From a bacterium (GTDB taxonomy: Bacteria > Planctomycetota > JACOTG01 > JAUIME01): a DNA stretch of 6,873 nt. The position numbers were made by a program, and so were the translations under genes. This document shows, one piece after another, positions 4,977 to 6,873 of this stretch. Below the pieces are notes generated by a model. The model ran no database searches. It saw only the letters and a list, made by a program, of their open reading frames with translations, and was not told where the DNA came from. Position 1 is the first letter of the stretch. The number at the start of each line of letters is the position of its first letter. The stretch spans positions 1 to 6,873 of the forward strand of contig JAUIME010000281.1 in assembly GCA_030433195.1 (NCBI GenBank). Direction: 5' to 3'.

Positions 4977-6873
4977 ATGGATTCCTACTACGTCACGACG
5001 CCGATCTACTACGTCAACGACGCGCCGCACATCGGGCACGCGTACACGACGATCCTCGCCGACGTCTTGTCGCGTTACCACCGCCTGCTCGGGGTCCCGA
5101 CGTATTTTCTCACGGGCACCGACGAGCACGGGCAGAAGGTCGCCGACGCCGCGAAGAAGGCCGGCATCTCGCCGCTCGATCATTGCGACAAGACCGTCGT
5201 CCGTTTCCAGGAGCTGTGGGAACGGCTCGGCATCTCGAACGACGGTTTCATCCGAACGACCGAGTCGCGTCACACCGAGGTCGTCCAGGAGATCTTGCAG
5301 GATCTTTACGATCGTGACGAGATCTACCGCGGGGACTACGAAGGCTGGTACAGCGTCACCGAGGAAGTGTTCTACACCGAGAAGGATCTCGTCGACGGCA
5401 AGACGCCCGACGGCAACACGGTCGAGAAGATCGTCGAGTCGAACTACTTCTTCCGCATGAGCAAGTATCAGGACTGGCTCATCGAGAAGATCGAGTCGGA
5501 TCCGCAGTTCATCCAGCCCGATTTCCGACGCAACGAGACGCTCGGCTTCTTGCGAAAGCCGCTCGGCGATCTGTGCATCTCGCGCCCGAAGAGCCGAATG
5601 GACTGGGGCATCGAGCTTCCGTTCGATCGCGACTACGTCTGCTACGTGTGGTTCGACGCGCTCGTGAACTACATCAGCGCGATCGGGTACCGACGCGACG
5701 AGAAACAGTTCGCGAATTGGTGGCCCGCGACGTGTCACCTCATCGGGAAAGACATCCTCACGACCCACACGGTGTACTGGCCGACGATGTTGCAGGCGAT
5801 GGGCGTGCCGCAGCCGAAGACCGTGTTCGCGCACGGTTGGTGGCTGCTCGGCGATGCCAAGATGTCGAAGTCGAAGGGGAACGTCGTCGATCCGATGGAG
5901 ATGTCGGAGCGCTACGGCGTCGATCCGTTCCGCTACTTCCTGCTCGCCGAGATGACGCTCGGTTCGGACAGTTCGTTCTCCGAGGACTTGTTCGTCACGC
6001 GCTACAACACCGACCTCGCGAACGATCTCGGCAACTTCGCGAGCCGCGTCACGAAGATGATCCACAAGAACTTCGACGGCGTCGTGCCCGCGGCCGGCGA
6101 ACCCGGCGACGACGAGGCCGCGCTCGCGAAGTCGGTGCTCGATGCGGTCGCGGCCGTCGAGTCGTCGGTCACCTCGATCGCGCTCGATCGCGGCATGGCG
6201 GCCGTGCTCGGCGCGGTGCGCGAAGCGAATCGGTATTTCGACAAGACACGCCCGTGGACGCTCGCCAAGGAAGGCAAACGCGACGAGCTCGCCGTCGTGC
6301 TCTACGCGGGCGCCGAAGCGCTTCGCATCGTGTCGGGGCTCCTGTACCCCGTGATGCCCGAGAAGATGAGCGAGCTACGACGCACGCTCGGAATCGCTGC
6401 CGACGCGATCGTTCCGGGCATCGACGAGCTGCGAACGTGGGGCGGTCTCGAATCCGGCGCGAGCCTCGGGGAAGCAGCGGTCTTGTTCCCGCGCATCGAC
6501 GCGCGCAAGGACGAGGCGTCGCAGAAGGGTGCCGCCGAGGGCGGCAAGAACAAGAAGCAACAGCAAGGGCAAGCCAAGACGAAGCCGAAGGCGAAAGGGA
6601 AAGCCGCGATGAGCACCGAATCCACCAAAGACACCGAAACCGAAGGCGTCGCGAAGATCGGCTTCGACGATTTCACCAAGGTCGAGCTGCGCACCGCTCG
6701 CGTTCTCGAAGCCGAGCGCGTCCCCGACACCGACAAGCTCCTCCGCCTGCAACTCGAAGTCGGCGACGAGCGCCGCCAGATCGTCGCGGGAATCGCCGCC
6801 TACTACGAGCCCGAAGCCATCGTCGGCAAGACCATCGTCATCGTCGCCAACCTGAAGCCCGCGAAGATCCGCG
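4977..6873 (+). CDS. metG: Methionyl-tRNA synthetase with C-terminal tRNA-binding domain, 3' end outside the window
   Basis: MetRS charges tRNA(Met), including the initiator, with methionine in the cytoplasm. The visible 632 codons are in frame throughout. The class I Rossmann core carries HIGH at 18-21 and KMSKS at 295-299, with TGTDEHGQK, WFDALVNY, HLIGKDIL and FAHGW between them. The anticodon-binding helical domain follows to about residue 508 and includes RYNTDLANDLGN and RPWTLAKE. A Lys/Gln-rich linker (about 509-558) leads to a Trbp111/EMAPII-like OB-fold domain from residue 560, with FTKVELRTARV and IVAGIAAYY, which aids tRNA binding and dimerisation. Perhaps 40 residues remain beyond the edge. 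GGAG at 4963-4966 precedes ATG 4977 by ten bases. The connective-peptide knuckle reads WYSVTEE and KTPDGN, with S126, E129, T143 and G146 in place of the four zinc cysteines, as in the zinc-free type known from alphaproteobacteria and others. Confidence 0.97.
   Translation, partial: MDSYYVTTPIYYVNDAPHIGHAYTTILADVLSRYHRLLGVPTYFLTGTDEHGQKVADAAKKAGISPLDHCDKTVVRFQELWERLGISNDGFIRTTESRHTEVVQEILQDLYDRDEIYRGDYEGWYSVTEEVFYTEKDLVDGKTPDGNTVEKIVESNYFFRMSKYQDWLIEKIESDPQFIQPDFRRNETLGFLRKPLGDLCISRPKSRMDWGIELPFDRDYVCYVWFDALVNYISAIGYRRDEKQFANWWPATCHLIGKDILTTHTVYWPTMLQAMGVPQPKTVFAHGWWLLGDAKMSKSKGNVVDPMEMSERYGVDPFRYFLLAEMTLGSDSSFSEDLFVTRYNTDLANDLGNFASRVTKMIHKNFDGVVPAAGEPGDDEAALAKSVLDAVAAVESSVTSIALDRGMAAVLGAVREANRYFDKTRPWTLAKEGKRDELAVVLYAGAEALRIVSGLLYPVMPEKMSELRRTLGIAADAIVPGIDELRTWGGLESGASLGEAAVLFPRIDARKDEASQKGAAEGGKNKKQQQGQAKTKPKAKGKAAMSTESTKDTETEGVAKIGFDDFTKVELRTARVLEAERVPDTDKLLRLQLEVGDERRQIVAGIAAYYEPEAIVGKTIVIVANLKPAKIR

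Noticed and set aside
4593..6065. A 490-codon open frame on the - strand, spanning the end of the deacetylase-like gene and most of metG
   Set aside because: It is antisense to an unambiguous metG with intact motifs, has no recognisable domains, and is an expected by-product of high GC and strong third-position bias. The long open frames at 137-958, 2134-2970, 3290-4102 and 4112-4744 on the - strand are rejected for the same reason.

Overview
This is a dense, GC-rich stretch of bacterial chromosome, strongly biased to G or C at third codon positions. It has five genes on the + strand and the first 46 codons of a divergent gene on the - strand. All are chromosomal in character. I see no insertion sequence, phage, tRNA, rRNA or CRISPR signal. 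The composition, the weak or absent Shine-Dalgarno sites at some starts, and the mixture of an EboE protein, an M16 peptidase and an NYN-LOTUS protein would fit a high-GC Gram-negative lineage such as Planctomycetota or Myxococcota. That placement is inference, and the sequence alone does not settle it.

Layout. Bases 1-140 (-) hold the start of an M16 (insulinase/pitrilysin-like) zinc peptidase that runs off the left edge. Bases 141-242 are a divergent promoter region with a spaced inverted repeat. Bases 243-1478 (+) encode an EboE-like TIM-barrel protein. Its stop overlaps the start of rimP (1475-1924) by four bases (ATGA), so the two are probably translationally coupled. A 194-base gap carries a plausible sigma70-like promoter and an unusually strong but distant Shine-Dalgarno sequence. 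It leads to an NYN-domain ribonuclease-like protein with a C-terminal LOTUS/OST-HTH domain (2119-2892). Next is a membrane-anchored two-part protein (2954-4897). Its N-terminal half resembles a glutamine-amidotransferase-like alpha/beta domain and its C-terminal half a polysaccharide deacetylase (NodB/CE4 fold). A 79-base gap with a second plausible promoter leads to metG (4977 to the right edge). This methionyl-tRNA synthetase has a C-terminal tRNA-binding domain and is cut before its stop.

Functional picture. Three genes belong to translation and RNA metabolism: rimP (30S maturation), the NYN-LOTUS protein (probable RNA cleavage or binding) and metG (tRNA charging). The other three concern envelope, secretion or metabolite handling: the M16 peptidase, EboE and the anchored deacetylase-like protein. 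The main oddities are eboE without its usual ebo partners and coupled to rimP, rimP without nusA-infB downstream, the deacetylase-like fusion, and a MetRS that has lost every cysteine of its zinc knuckle. I found no clear evidence of a wholly new multi-gene system. The deacetylase-like fusion and the eboE-rimP pair most deserve follow-up.
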